A DNA stretch of 64,000 bases from Argopecten irradians (Eukaryota > Mollusca > Bivalvia > Pectinida > Pectinidae), in NCBI RefSeq assembly GCF_041381155.1, contig NC_091137.1, positions 27,263,351 through 27,327,350 on the forward strand, written 5' to 3'. A program made the position numbers and the translations under genes. Position 1 is the stretch's first letter, and every line of letters starts with the position of its first letter. This document shows, in pieces, positions 39,501 to 51,162 of the stretch. The notes under the pieces are model-generated. The model worked only from the letters and a program-made list of their open reading frames with translations. It was not told the origin of the DNA and searched no databases.

Positions 39501-42500
39501 CAGATCATCAAACAGAGGAGAATGGTACAACAACACTGAGGACCAGGGGATCATCAAACAAGTGGAGAATGGTACAACGACGAGGACCAGGGATCATCAA
39601 ACAGCAGAGAAATGGTACAACGACTGAGGACCAGGGAGATCATCGAACAGGAGAGAATGGTACAACAATGAGGACCAGGGATCATCATCAAACAGAGGAG
39701 AATGGTACAACGATGAGGACCAGGGATCATCAAACAGAGGAGAATGGTATCACAACGGAGGACCAGGGAGATCATCAAACAGTGGAGAATGGTACAACGA
39801 CTGAGGACCAGGGATCATCAAACAGGTGAGAATGGTACAACAACGAGGACCAGGGATCAGTGAACGGGGTGGTGTACAGGATGACGAGGATCAGGGAGAT
39901 CATCAAACACAGGTATCAAATGGTACAACGACTGAGGACCAGGGATCATCAAACAGAGGAGAATGGTACAACAATGAGGATGCCAAGGATCATCAAGCAG
40001 AAAATGGTACAACAGCAAGAATGGTAGGATCAAGACTGGAGAGACCAGGGACCATCGAACAGCAGAGAATGGTACAACGACTGAGGACCAGGGATCATCA
40101 ACAGCAGAGAATGGTACAACGACTTGAGGACCAGGGATCATCAAACAGCGAGAGAATGGTACAACAACTGAGGACCAGGGATCAATCAAACAGTGGAGAA
40201 TGGTACAAACAATGAGGACCAGGAGATCAACAAACAGGAGGAGAATGGTACAACAACTGAGGACCAGGGATCATCAAACAGGAGAGAATGGGGGTACAAC
40301 GACTAAGGACCAGGGGATCATCAAACAGAGGAGAATGGTACAACTTACTGAGGACCAGGAGATCATCAAACAGTGGAGAATGGTACAACGACGAGAGGAT
40401 CAGGGGATCATCAAACAGCAGAGAATGGTACGACGACTTAGGACCAGACCATCATTCTAAACACAGCTGAGAATGGTACAACGATGGAGGACCAGGGATC
40501 ATCAAAACAGCAGAGAATGGTACAACGATGAGGACCAGGGGATCATCAAAAAGAGGAGAACTGGTACAACAAGGGAACCAGGGATCATCAAACAGAGGAG
40601 AATGGTACAACGATGGAGGACCGAGGGAGATCATCAAACAGCGCAGAGAATGGTACAACGACTGAGGACCAGGGATCATCAAACAAAGGAGAATGGTACA
40701 ACAACTGAGGACCAGAGATCATCAAACAGAGGAGAATGGTACAACAACTGAGGACCAGGGAGATCATCAACAGATGGAGAATGGTACGAAATGACTGAGG
40801 ACCAGGGGATCATCAAACAGTGGAGAATGGTACAACGACTGAGGACCAGGGATCATCAAACAGTGGAGAATGGTACAACGACTGAGGACCAGGGAGATCA
40901 TCAAACAGTGGAGAATGGTACAACAACTGAGGACCAGGGATCATCAAACAGAGGAGAATGGTACAACGATGAGGACCAGGGAGATCATCAAAAGGGAGAA
41001 TGGTACAACAATTGAGGACCAGGGATCATCAAACGAGGGAGAATGGTACAAACGACTGAGGACCAGGGATCATCAAACAGAGGAGAATGGGTACAACAAC
41101 TGAGGACCAGGGGATCATCAAACAGAGGAGAATGGTACAACGACACGAGGACCAGGGAGATCATCAGAGACAGATGAGAATGGTACAACGATGAGAGGAC
41201 CAGGGAGATCATCAAACAGAGGAGAAATGGTACAACGACTGAGGACCAGGGAGATCATCAAACAGAGGAGAATGGTACAACGACGAGGACCATGGAGATC
41301 ATCAACATAAGGAGAATGGTACAACGACTGAGGACCAGGGAGATCATCAAAAAGCAGAAGAATGGTACAACGACTGAGTGACCAGGAGATCATCAAACAG
41401 TGGAGAATGGTACAACGACTGAGGACCAGGGATCATCAAACAGAGGAGAATGGTACAACGATGAGGACCATGGAGATCATCAAACAGAGGAGAATGGTAC
41501 AACGACTGAGGACCAGGGATCATCAAACAGAGGAGAATGGTACAATGATGAGGACCAGAGATCATCAAACAGCGGGAAGAATGGTACAATGACTGAGACC
41601 AGGGGAGATCATCAAACAGTTGGAGAATGGTTCCACGACTGAGGAACCAGGGGATCATCAAACAGCGGAGAATGGTACAACGACTGACGAGGACCAGGGA
41701 TCATCACACAGAGGAGAATGGTACAACGACTGAGGACCAGGGGATCATCAAACAGTGGAGAATGGTACAACAACTGAGGACCAGGGATCATCAAACAAAG
41801 GAGAATGGTACAACGACTGAGGACCAGGGAGATCATCAAACAGTAGAGAATGGTACAACGACTGAGGACCAGGGATCATCAAACAGAGGAGAATGGTACA
41901 ACGACTGAGGACCAGGGAGATCATCAAACAGTGGAGAGAATGGTACAACGACGAGGACCAGGGGATCATCAAACAGAGGAGAATGGGACAACGACGAGGA
42001 CCAGGGAGATCATCACACAGTGAGAATGGTACAAACGATGGAGGATCAGGGATCATCAAACAAAGGAGAATGGTACAACGACTGAGGACCAGGGAGATCA
42101 TCAGAGACAGCAGAGAATGGTACAACGACTGAGGACCAGGGAACGATCATCAGAACAGTGGAAGAATGGTACAAACTGACTTGAGGACCATGGATCATCA
42201 GACAAGGAGAATGGTACACCACACTGAGGGACCAGGGAGATCATCAAACACATGGAGAATGGTACAACGACCAGGACCAGGGATCATCAAAACAGAGGAG
42301 AATGGTACAACGACTGAGGACCAGGGATCATCAAACAATGGAGAATGGTATAACGACTGAGGACCAGGGAGATCATCAAACAGTGGAGAATGGTACAACG
42401 ACGAGGACCAGGAAGATCAGAGAAACAGTGAGAGAAAGGTACAACGAGGACAAGTGGACCATCATCATCAACAGAGGAGGAATGGTACAACGACTGAGGA

Positions 42501-45500
42501 CCAGGAGATCATTAAACAGAGGAGAATGGTACAACGATGAGGACCATGGAGATCATCAAACAGTGGAGAATGGTACAACGACTGAGAACCATGGAGATCA
42601 TCAAACAGTAGAGAATGGTACAACAACTGAGGACCAGGGATCATCAAACAGAGGAGAATGGTACGACGACTGAGGACCAGGGAGATCATCGAACAGAGGA
42701 GAATGGTACGACGGACAGAGGACCAGGGAATCATCAAACAGCAGGTAATGGTACAACAACGACCATAGGAAACGCACAATAGACAACAGAATGGTACAAT
42801 AATAGATGAGGACCAGGATCAACAACAGTGGAGGTAATGGTACAACGACAGAGGACAAGGGAGATCATCAAAACAGCAGAGAATGGTACAACGACTGAGG
42901 ACCAGGGATCATTGGAAAACAGGGAAATGGTACAACGACGAGGACAACCAGGGAAACCACATCAAACTAGGGATGGATATGACAAGTGGAGAAACGACTC
43001 ATCATCAAACAATTGGAGAATGGTACAGTAACGACCGAGGACCAGGGAGATCATCATTGACAGAGGAGAATGGCGTGGATAATGACAAACTAAGGACCAG
43101 GGAGATCATCATGAACAGAGGAAATGGTACAACGATGAGGACCAGGGGATCATCAAACAGCGGAGAATGGGTACAACAATGAGGACACAGGGATCATCAA
43201 GAAACAGTGGAGAGAATGGTACAATGACTGAGGGATCAGGGATCATCAAACAGGGGAGAATGGTACAACGACTGAGGACCAGGGAGATCATCAAACAGTG
43301 AGAAATGGTACAACGACTGTAGGACCAGGGATCATCAAACGGTGAGAATTGGTACAACATACGACTAGGACCAGGGAGATCATCAAACAGAGAGAATGGT
43401 ATAACAACTGAGGACCAGGGGATCATCAAACAATGGAGAATGGTACAACGATGAGGACCAGGGATCATCAAAACAGCGAGAGAATGGTACAACGATTGAG
43501 GAACCAGGGGGATCATCAAACAGGGAAGAATGGTAACACGACTGAGGACCAAGGAGATCATCAAACAGCGGAGAATGGTACACAACGACTGAGGACCAGG
43601 GGGATCATCCAAACAGCAGAGAATGGTACAACAACTAGAGGACCAGGGGATCATCAAACAGTGTGAGGAGAATGGGTACAACGACGTATGAGGACCAGGG
43701 GATCATCACACAGCTGAGAATGGTACAACGACTGAGGACCAGGGATCATCAAACAGTGGAGAATGGTACAAACGAAGAGGACCAGGGAGATCATCAAACA
43801 GCGGAGAATGGTACAACGACTGAGGACCAGGGATCATCAAACAGAGAAATGGAACAACGACTGAGGACCAGCGAAGATCATCAAACAGCAGAGAATGGTA
43901 CAACACTGAGGACCAGGGATCATCAACAGCAGAGAATGGTACAACGACGAGGACCAGGGAAGTCATCAAACAGCGAGAGAATGGTACACACTGACTGAGG
44001 ACCGAGGGATCATCAAACAACAGAGAATGGTACAACAACTGAGGACCAGGGATCATCAAACAGCGGAGAATGGTACAACGGACTGAGGACCAAGGGATCA
44101 TCAAAGACAGAGAATAATGGTACAACAACTGAGGACCCAGGGAGATCATCAAACAGCCGAGAATGGTACAACGACGGAGGACCCAGGGATCATCAAACAG
44201 TAGGAGAATGGTACAACGACTGAGGACCAGGGAGATCATCAAACAGAGGAGAATGGTACAACGACTTCAGGACCAGGGAGATCATCAAACAGTCGTGAGA
44301 AAGGTACAACGACTGAGGTACCAGGATCATCAAACAGAGGAGAATGGTACAACGAGCTGAGGACCAGGAGATCATCAAACAGCAGGAGAATGGTACAACA
44401 AATAACGAAGCTGACCAGGGAGATCATCAAACAGTGAGAATGGTACAAAAACTTGAGGACGACAGGGACCATGGATCATCAAACAGTGGAGAATGGTACC
44501 CACGACCCCGGAACCATGGGAGATCATCAAACAGTAGGAGAATGAAAAAAATACAACGACTGAGGACAAGGAGATCATCACAACAGATGAGAACAGATAA
44601 TGGTACAACGAGGGAGGACCAGGGGATCATCGTACAACTATGGAGAGAATGGTACAACGACCCGAGGAAACCTAGGGATCACCAGAAAGCGGGAGAATGG
44701 TATCAAACGACTGAGGACCCATGACTAAAATCAACAGACACATCAAACAGAATGGTACAACGACGAGGACCAGGATCAATCAACAGGTGAGGAATGGTAC
44801 AACGATGAGGACCAGGAGATCATCAAACAGAGGAGAATGGTATCACGATGGAGGACCAGGAGATCATCAACAATGGAAGAATGGTACCACACGATCGAGG
44901 ACCATAGAGATCAACAAACAGGTGAGAATGGTACAGACGACTGAGGACCAGGGATCACATCAAAGGAGAGGAAGAATGGGGTACAACGACTGAAGACCAG
45001 GGAGATCCATCACAAAGGGGGGAACAGATGAGAATGGTAACAACGACGAGGACAACAGGGAGGAATCATCAAACAATGGAGAATGGTACAACGACTGAAG
45101 ACCAGGAGATCACAAAACAGAGAGAATGGGCAGAACGATGGAGAACCCATGGAGATCATCAACACCTGAGAATTGTACGACGACTGAGGAACCATGATCA
45201 TTAAACAGACGGGAAGGTGGATCGACTCAAGACCAAGAGGTGATCCATCGAAACAGAGGAGAACAGTACGACGACTGAGGCCCAGAGATAATCAAACAGA
45301 GGTGAATGGTACAACGACGAGCTACTCAGGGATCATCATGAACAGAGGAAAATGGTACACAAAGACAATGAACAGGGGATCATCAGAATACAGAGAGAAT
45401 GGTACAACGACTGAAGAACCAGGGAGATTATGTGAAAATCCTGATAATCGGTATAACGACTGAGGACCAGGGAGATCATCAAGATAGAGGAGGAATGGTT

Positions 45501-46260
45501 TGTCAATGCCTGAGGACCAGGGAGATCATCAAAAAGCTTGAGAATCAATGGAATAAAACGACTGAGTATCGGTGTGAATAATCCATCGAATAGCCATGAA
45601 AGGGTACCTCTACGACATGGACCAACCATGGGATCATCAGCAAACGGCGGAATGGTACAACAACTGAGGGACCATTGGCTATCATCAAAACGCGGACGAA
45701 TGGATACAACGATTGAGGACCAGATCATCACGGGAAGAATGGTACAACTACTAGAAGGCCGCAGGAGGAGATCATCAAATAATGCAGAGAATGGACAATG
45801 ACTGAGGACCAGGGAGATCATCGAACAGCAGAAAACAGTGTACATTTGAAAATTTTTTGACGACCAGGGATCATCAAACAGGGAGAATGGTACAACAAAG
45901 AGGACCAGGGAAATCACACTGCAGAATGGTTACCACGAAAAATGCAAGGAATTACCAGGGACTTGAGGACCAGGGAATCATCAAAATGCTAGAGAATGGT
46001 ACAATTTGGATTGGACCAGGGATCAAATGAGGAAAATGGTACAACAACTGGAGGATGGATTGACAAGGGGAATTTTTCATGAACTGATCATTTCAAAGTC
46101 ATGGTCAAACCTTCAGGACTTGGGATCATCAAACATGGAGAATGGTTACAACGAAAAGGACAGGGATCAAACAACAGAGAATGGTAAACAACTGAGGAAT
46201 CATCAAACAGGAGAATGGTACAAGACGACGGACAGGGGACAAGGGAGAATGGTAAAAGGT
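36500..46260. repeat. Large minisatellite, ~43-bp unit, about 220 copies
   Basis: The unit is 'gagaatggtacaacgactga' then 'ggaccagggatcatcaaaca' then g(a/t/c)g. Common variants are 'acgacgaggacc' (shorter by 1) and 'agggagatcatc' (longer by 2). About 40800-42400 is regular, while 36500-40700 and 43600-46260 carry many single-base indels. The last part (about 45400-46260) is diluted by unrelated bases. Open frames such as 41400-41642 and 42302-42673 are repeat translations (ENGTTTEDQGSSNRGEWYN) and not genes. Confidence 0.95.
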
Positions 46261-46313
46261 GAGGACATGGTTAACTTGGAAATTTTGAATTACTTTTCAA
46301 GTTTGACCAAACA

Positions 46314-47780
46314 CAAAGTGTTGTTATTTTTCGGGTCGATCCGAAATCCAAGATGGCCGCCACAGCCGCCATCTTGAAAACACATTTTGAACTTCTCAAG
46401 TTCTACCGGTTCGATTTGGCTGAAACTTGCATGAAATGATCCTGACATGATCCCGACAAAGTGTTGTTATTTTTCGGGTCGATCCGAAATCCAAGATGGC
46501 CGCCACAGGCGCCATCTTGAAAACACATTTTGAACTTCTTCTCAAGTTCTACCGGTGCGATTTGGCTGAAACTTGCATGAAATGATCCTGACATGGTCCC
46601 GACAAAGTGTTGTTATTTTTCGGGTCGATCCGAAATCCAAGATGGCCGCCACAGCCGCCATCTTGAAAACACATTTTAAACTTCTTCTCAAGTTCTACCG
46701 GTGTGATTTGGCTGAAACTTGCATGAAATGATCCTGACATGGTCCCGACAAAGTGTTGTTATTTTTCGGGTCGATCCGAAATCCAAGATGGCCGCCACAG
46801 GCGCCATCTTGAAAACACATTTTGAACTTCTTCTCAAGTTCTACCGGTGCGATTTGGCTGAAACTTGCATGAAATTGATCCTGACATGGTCCCGACAAAG
46901 TGTTGTTATTTTTCGGGTCGATCCGAAATCCAAGATGGCCGCCACAGCCGCCATCTTGAAAACACATTTTAAACTTCTTCTCAAGTTCTACCGGTGCGAT
47001 TTGGCTGAAACTTGCATGAAATGATCCTGACATGGTCCCGACAAAGTGTTGTTATTATTCGGGTCGATCCGAAATCCAAGATGGCCGCCACAGGCGCCAT
47101 CTTGAAAACACATTTTGAACTTTCTCAAGTTCTACTGGTGCGATTTGGCTGAAACTTGCATGAAATGATCCTGACATGGTCCCGACAAAGTGTTGTTATT
47201 TTTCGGGTCGATCCGAAATCCAAGATGGCCGCCACAGCCGCCATCTTGAAAACAACATTTTGAACTTCTTCTCAAGTTCTACCGGTGCGATTTGGCTGAA
47301 ACTTGCATGAAATGATCCTGACATGGTCCCGACAAAGTGTTGTTATTTTTCGGGTCAATCCGAAATCCAAGATGGCCGCCACAGCCGCCATCTTGAAAAC
47401 ACATTTTGAAATTATTCTCAAGTTCAACTCGTGCGATTTGGCTGAAACTTGCATGAAATGATCCTGACATGGTCCCGACAAAGTGTTGTTATTTTTCGGG
47501 TCAATCCGAAATCCAAGATGACCGGCACATCTGCCATATTGAAAACACATTTTGAACTTCTTCTCAAGTTTTACTGGTTCGATTTGGCTGAAACTTGCAT
47601 GAAATGATCCTGACATGGTCCCGACAAAGTGTTGTTATTTTTCGGGTCGATCCGAAATCCAAGATGGCCGCCACAGCCGCCATCTTGAAAACACATTTTG
47701 AACTTCTTCTCAAGTTCTGCCTATGTGATTTGGCTGAAACTTGCCTGAGATGATCCTGACATGGATCGACAAAGTATTGT
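46314..47780. repeat. Tandem array, ~146-bp unit, 10 copies, core of a mobile element
   Basis: The unit begins 'caaagtgttgttatttttcg' at 46314, 46457, 46603, 46749, 46896, 47042, 47186, 47333, 47479 and 47625, and a diverged one starts at 47770. Each holds an imperfect palindrome with arms CAAGATGGCCGCC and GCCGCCATCTTG, then 'tcaagttctaccggtgcgat', then 'catgaaatgatcctgacatg'. Units 1-6 alternate between cagcCGCC and cagGCGCC forms, a dimeric higher-order pattern. Bivalve 'pearl' and other Helitron-like non-autonomous elements are known to carry such ~150-160-bp tandem cores. The tails that follow fit that. Confidence 0.93.
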
Positions 47781-48001
47781 TACATCTCTGGTTGATCCCA
47801 AATTGAAGAAGGCTACTATGACACTATATCTAATTAATTTCCTACATGTTAAGGCCCTTGGGCCTCTTGTTTGAAATAAAATTTGTTGAAGGAAATGGAA
47901 AATGATCCTGACATGGTCCTGACAAAGTAACACCATATGAAATTAATTTTACTATTGCCAAGGTAGTCAGATGACCGTTAAGGCCCTTTGGGCCTCTTGT
48001 T
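47781..48001 (+). mobile_element. Two successive Helitron/'pearl'-like 3' tails
   Basis: The array is followed by an AT-rich tail ending in a hairpin AGGCCCTTGGGCCT (47852-47865) and CTTGTT. A short return of the array word 'atgatcctgacatggtcctg' then comes (about 47902-47921). A second tail follows with hairpin AGGCCCTTTGGGCCT (47981-47995) and CTTGTT. A terminal hairpin close to a CT-rich end is the known form of rolling-circle transposon 3' ends. Two in a row suggest a nested or tandem insertion. No Rep/helicase gene is present. Confidence 0.6.
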
Positions 48002-48009
48002 ATAACCTA

Positions 48010-48045
48010 ACACACTGGAAAATGGTATGATGACAAAGGACCAGG
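48010..48045. repeat. Stranded unit of the 43-bp array
   Basis: Just after the second tail, 'ggaaaatggtatgatgacaa' and 'aggaccagga' match the 43-bp array unit (gagaatggtacaacgac-gaggaccagg). The array therefore seems to have continued here before the 46.3-48.0 kb element landed in it. Confidence 0.55.
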
Positions 48046-48700
48046 AGTTGATATTTTACTGATTGTAACAAATCTCTGTTAACCAAGGGAGTTACTTTGT
48101 TGCACATACCAACTTTCTTTTGCAGCTAGCTTTGCACAGATTTAACAATTGAATGATCATTCCTATTGATATAGATGAAATAGATATTAATTCTTAGAGA
48201 TATAAAATTTCGCAAATTTACTTGGATTGCGAAATTTGCAAAAGTAAATCGCAAGCGAATGAAAGTTGGTTAAGTTTATTTATTATAAACATATTCACAT
48301 ACATGTAACATATTCAACCCAATAAGAGCCCATCTCAAGACCTAAATTTCAGGAACTTCTAATGAAATAGACTGAAGATATGAAAAATTCATCTTTCATT
48401 TCTGTTTGTAAATTGTTTTATAACTTTGTGAATGGTATTTTATGAATTAAGGGCCATGCAGACCAAATTTGGTTCTAGTTTATTCCCATTTTCACTCGGG
48501 GGCACTTGTTGATTGAATAAGGTAATTACATTTTAAAGCAGTACTGTGTTATAAATATACTCTTTCAAGAGTAAGGTTTTAGCAACCAGATAAATATATA
48601 AATGATATTTGCATGCTACTGGTGCAGATCAAAAGTAAATGCACCATGTTCATTTTAGAAAAAAAATGCAGCAACATATCGATACATACGCCAAGCAGAA

Positions 48701-48780
48701 TATATAAAGGATCTTACATGAGTGTTTATTTTTGCAAGACTATATAAAGGATCTTACATGAGTGTTTATTTTTGCAAGAC
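48701..48780. repeat. Perfect 40-bp tandem duplication
   Basis: Two identical 40-bp copies (48701-48740 and 48741-48780), each starting 'tatataaaggatcttacatg' and ending 'tttttgcaagac'. No difference between copies means it is recent. Confidence 0.95.
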
Positions 48781-49931
48781 TTGGCGAGCAAAAATTAAAC
48801 TTTGAGACGGGTTTCATAAAATCTCTTATGAAATGAACACAAATTTATGATACTTTTTATCACATAACTACAAATACCTACAAGAATTTCACGTCAAAAT
48901 TTATTCTGAAAATCCTACAAAGGCCGCCATTTTGTCCCGCGGTCCTTGTAATCCCGACGTCATGTCATTTTTCCTGACTTCATTTATTGTTCCTGTCTGA
49001 CGTCAAAATGTATTTCCAGCTAATGAAAATCTCTCCAGGTCATATTACACTAGTGACATATGCAAAAATATTACACGGACGAAATCACTGGATATCAGGC
49101 GGAGTATGTGATAAAACTAGATTTAACAAGGTAATTCTACACTGGCCTATACATGTATGCTTTGTTTCTGGTGTACAAGGCAAAACAACACAAAAATAAA
49201 CAATTTGAAATGATTTATTTCCACATATAACACATAAAAATCATTTGTATTGCGCTGTATTTTGTAAAATGTAATTACTTAACTACTTTAAAAAGTACTC
49301 TAGTGTATTTGTGGCATTAAATCATTTGAAACAGATTACAATTTTTCAAAAAGAAGGAAAAAAACCCACTTTTTGTGACTTTAATGTACGTATTAAATTA
49401 ATCTATAAATTTAAATCATTAATAAATAATTACATTTCGAAAAAATTCAACTCTAATCATAAATGGTATACACAGTATTCATCGACGTTTTCCTCATATT
49501 TAGAAACTTAGAACCTGATATTATTACGTTTATTCCAGAATAAAGAGTTGAACCTCCTGAACTCTGCTATTGCAGAACCGTGGCATAACTCTTCTTCAAC
49601 ATTATTGGGGTCATAAAGTGAAAAGTTCTGTCATAGCCAACAAAATATTTTAGTTATTAAATGGGCCATTTCAGTTACACTAGTTATGGAAGTTCAAGTT
49701 TGAATGTGTATGAAAGGCAATCATGTACATAATGTATGACACATTCACACAATACTTAAATAATCTATCACAAATGCAATGCTGAGTAATTATATAATTA
49801 CCAATCAGCAACACACAATCTCTGGCTATAATTAACTAAATAAATGTGCAATGGAAATTGTACATGATTTTAAGAATTGCTGCAACTTTGGGAAAATACA
49901 GTTGATAAACTACATGGTAAGGGCTCAGTTG

Positions 49932-50008
49932 CCAATCTGATTAAAATCAGCTGCTTGTTTCTACATGTAGTAGGCAGAGAAAAAAGCAGCCGATATTAAT
50001 TAGATTGG
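49932..50008. repeat. Imperfect inverted repeat (hairpin)
   Basis: The arm 'ccaatctgattaaaatcagc' plus tgctt (49932-49956) faces 'aagcagccgatattaattag' plus attgg (49984-50008), with a 27-base loop. It may be a short MITE-like or fold-back sequence. Confidence 0.7.
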
Positions 50009-50477
50009 TGAGTTGCACTCTTTATTAAATGAGATAGCTAGCATAAACTGCTATTAAACACATGCTCTACATCAATCTAAAACACCAGTCGATTTACACC
50101 CATCAAATAATACTTTGCCAAATGTGCAATGGTGACATTTACCTGTCATCAACCAATATCACATGGCTGATAATTAAAAAAAAATTGATTCTGACATGAA
50201 CTAGTGTTGGACTAGAACATAAAATCATACCCTGCCATCGATTTATCACTATGGTTTTGGTAGAAAGATCTGTTGGAAACCTCCTGTCTGTCATACAGAT
50301 CTATGTGTGGATATCAACCCTTGCCTGTCGTGAACTAGTGTTAGTCATGAGTCTGTGCCTGACATGAAATACTGTTATTAGCCCTGCATGTTGTGAATGA
50401 AAATTAAGACATCAGCTTGTGCCTGTTATGAACTGATGCTACCTGTTGGCATATGCCCCTGCCTGTTGTGCACACAA

Positions 50478-50589
50478 GCTTTTGATTCCAGATGTACAGA
50501 CACCTATATATGTATAACACTGACAGTATTACAAAATTAATATGTGTAAATACATGTATAGGTGTCTGTATATCTACGCAGTCAAAAGC
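50478..50589. repeat. Small fold-back element, ~110 bp
   Basis: Arm one contains 'cttttgattccagatgtaca' plus gacacctata. Arm two is its near complement, with 'tataggtgtctgtatatcta' plus cgcagtcaaaag. It interrupts the degenerate repeat at 50190-50860, so it looks like a later MITE-type insertion. Confidence 0.65.
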
Positions 50590-51162
50590 CTGTGTCACGC
50601 ACTAGTGTTGAGACATTTGCCCCATAAACTAATGCCAGATATAAGCTCTTAATTGCCTCTGATGAACCAATTCCAGGCATCAGCCCCGTCTGCAATGAAC
50701 CAATGTGACATCATCAGTCCTTGACATGAACCAATCTTCAATGCCGCCCATTGTCCTGCCATGTTTAACTTGAGCCTCTCTTCGCCATGAATCACTGTTA
50801 GACATCTAGTACAAACCCTTATCTACGATGTACATCTGCCCCTGTCTTTTATAAACCAATTTTCTGTCATCATATGCAATCAAAAACTGATAATTTACAC
50901 AATATAAACTCACTTCTGTTGAATTTGGAGGCAAAAAAAAAACAAAAAAAACTTTGAAAGGCCATTATAAATTGTAACAAAGAGAAACATGTTCCTGATT
51001 TCCAGTCAATATCGATCACAAAGATTGGTTTACTTGGAATGGAGCACTCATTAAACAAATCTTGAGCCTATACAGTAACAGCTCTCCAATATTGTCCGCT
51101 TAACTCTGTTTCTTGAATTATTAAATTAATTTGAAACCAGCTAGTACGTCCAGGACTTCAAA

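Larger units (their letters stand above)
48781..51162. other. Downstream flank / probable 3' UTR side of PIGK; no other gene seen
   Basis: No convincing coding exon is found. The small frames at 48987-49199 and 49311-49511 have no domain. An AATAAA on the minus strand (50021-50026) could end the PIGK transcript about 1.1 kb past its stop codon. The stretch about 50190-50860 holds a very degenerate ~35-40-bp repeat around 'gcctgtcgtgaactagtgtt' and 'agacatcag'. Confidence 0.4.

Noticed and set aside
36500-46377. Frames reading ENGTTTEDQGSSNRGEWYN or LYHSPLFDDPWSS
   Set aside because: These are translations of the ~43-bp repeat in all frames, with no start, splice or domain support.
46403-47616. 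Frames reading [12 protein letters not shown]...FKMCFQDG
   Set aside because: They are the reverse translation of the 146-bp unit. The same frame recurs in the lone copy at 61.5 kb and is a repeat by-product.
49311-49511. Open frame of 66 codons
   Set aside because: Very AT-rich, Lys/Asn/Ser-biased chance composition, with no domain or splice support.
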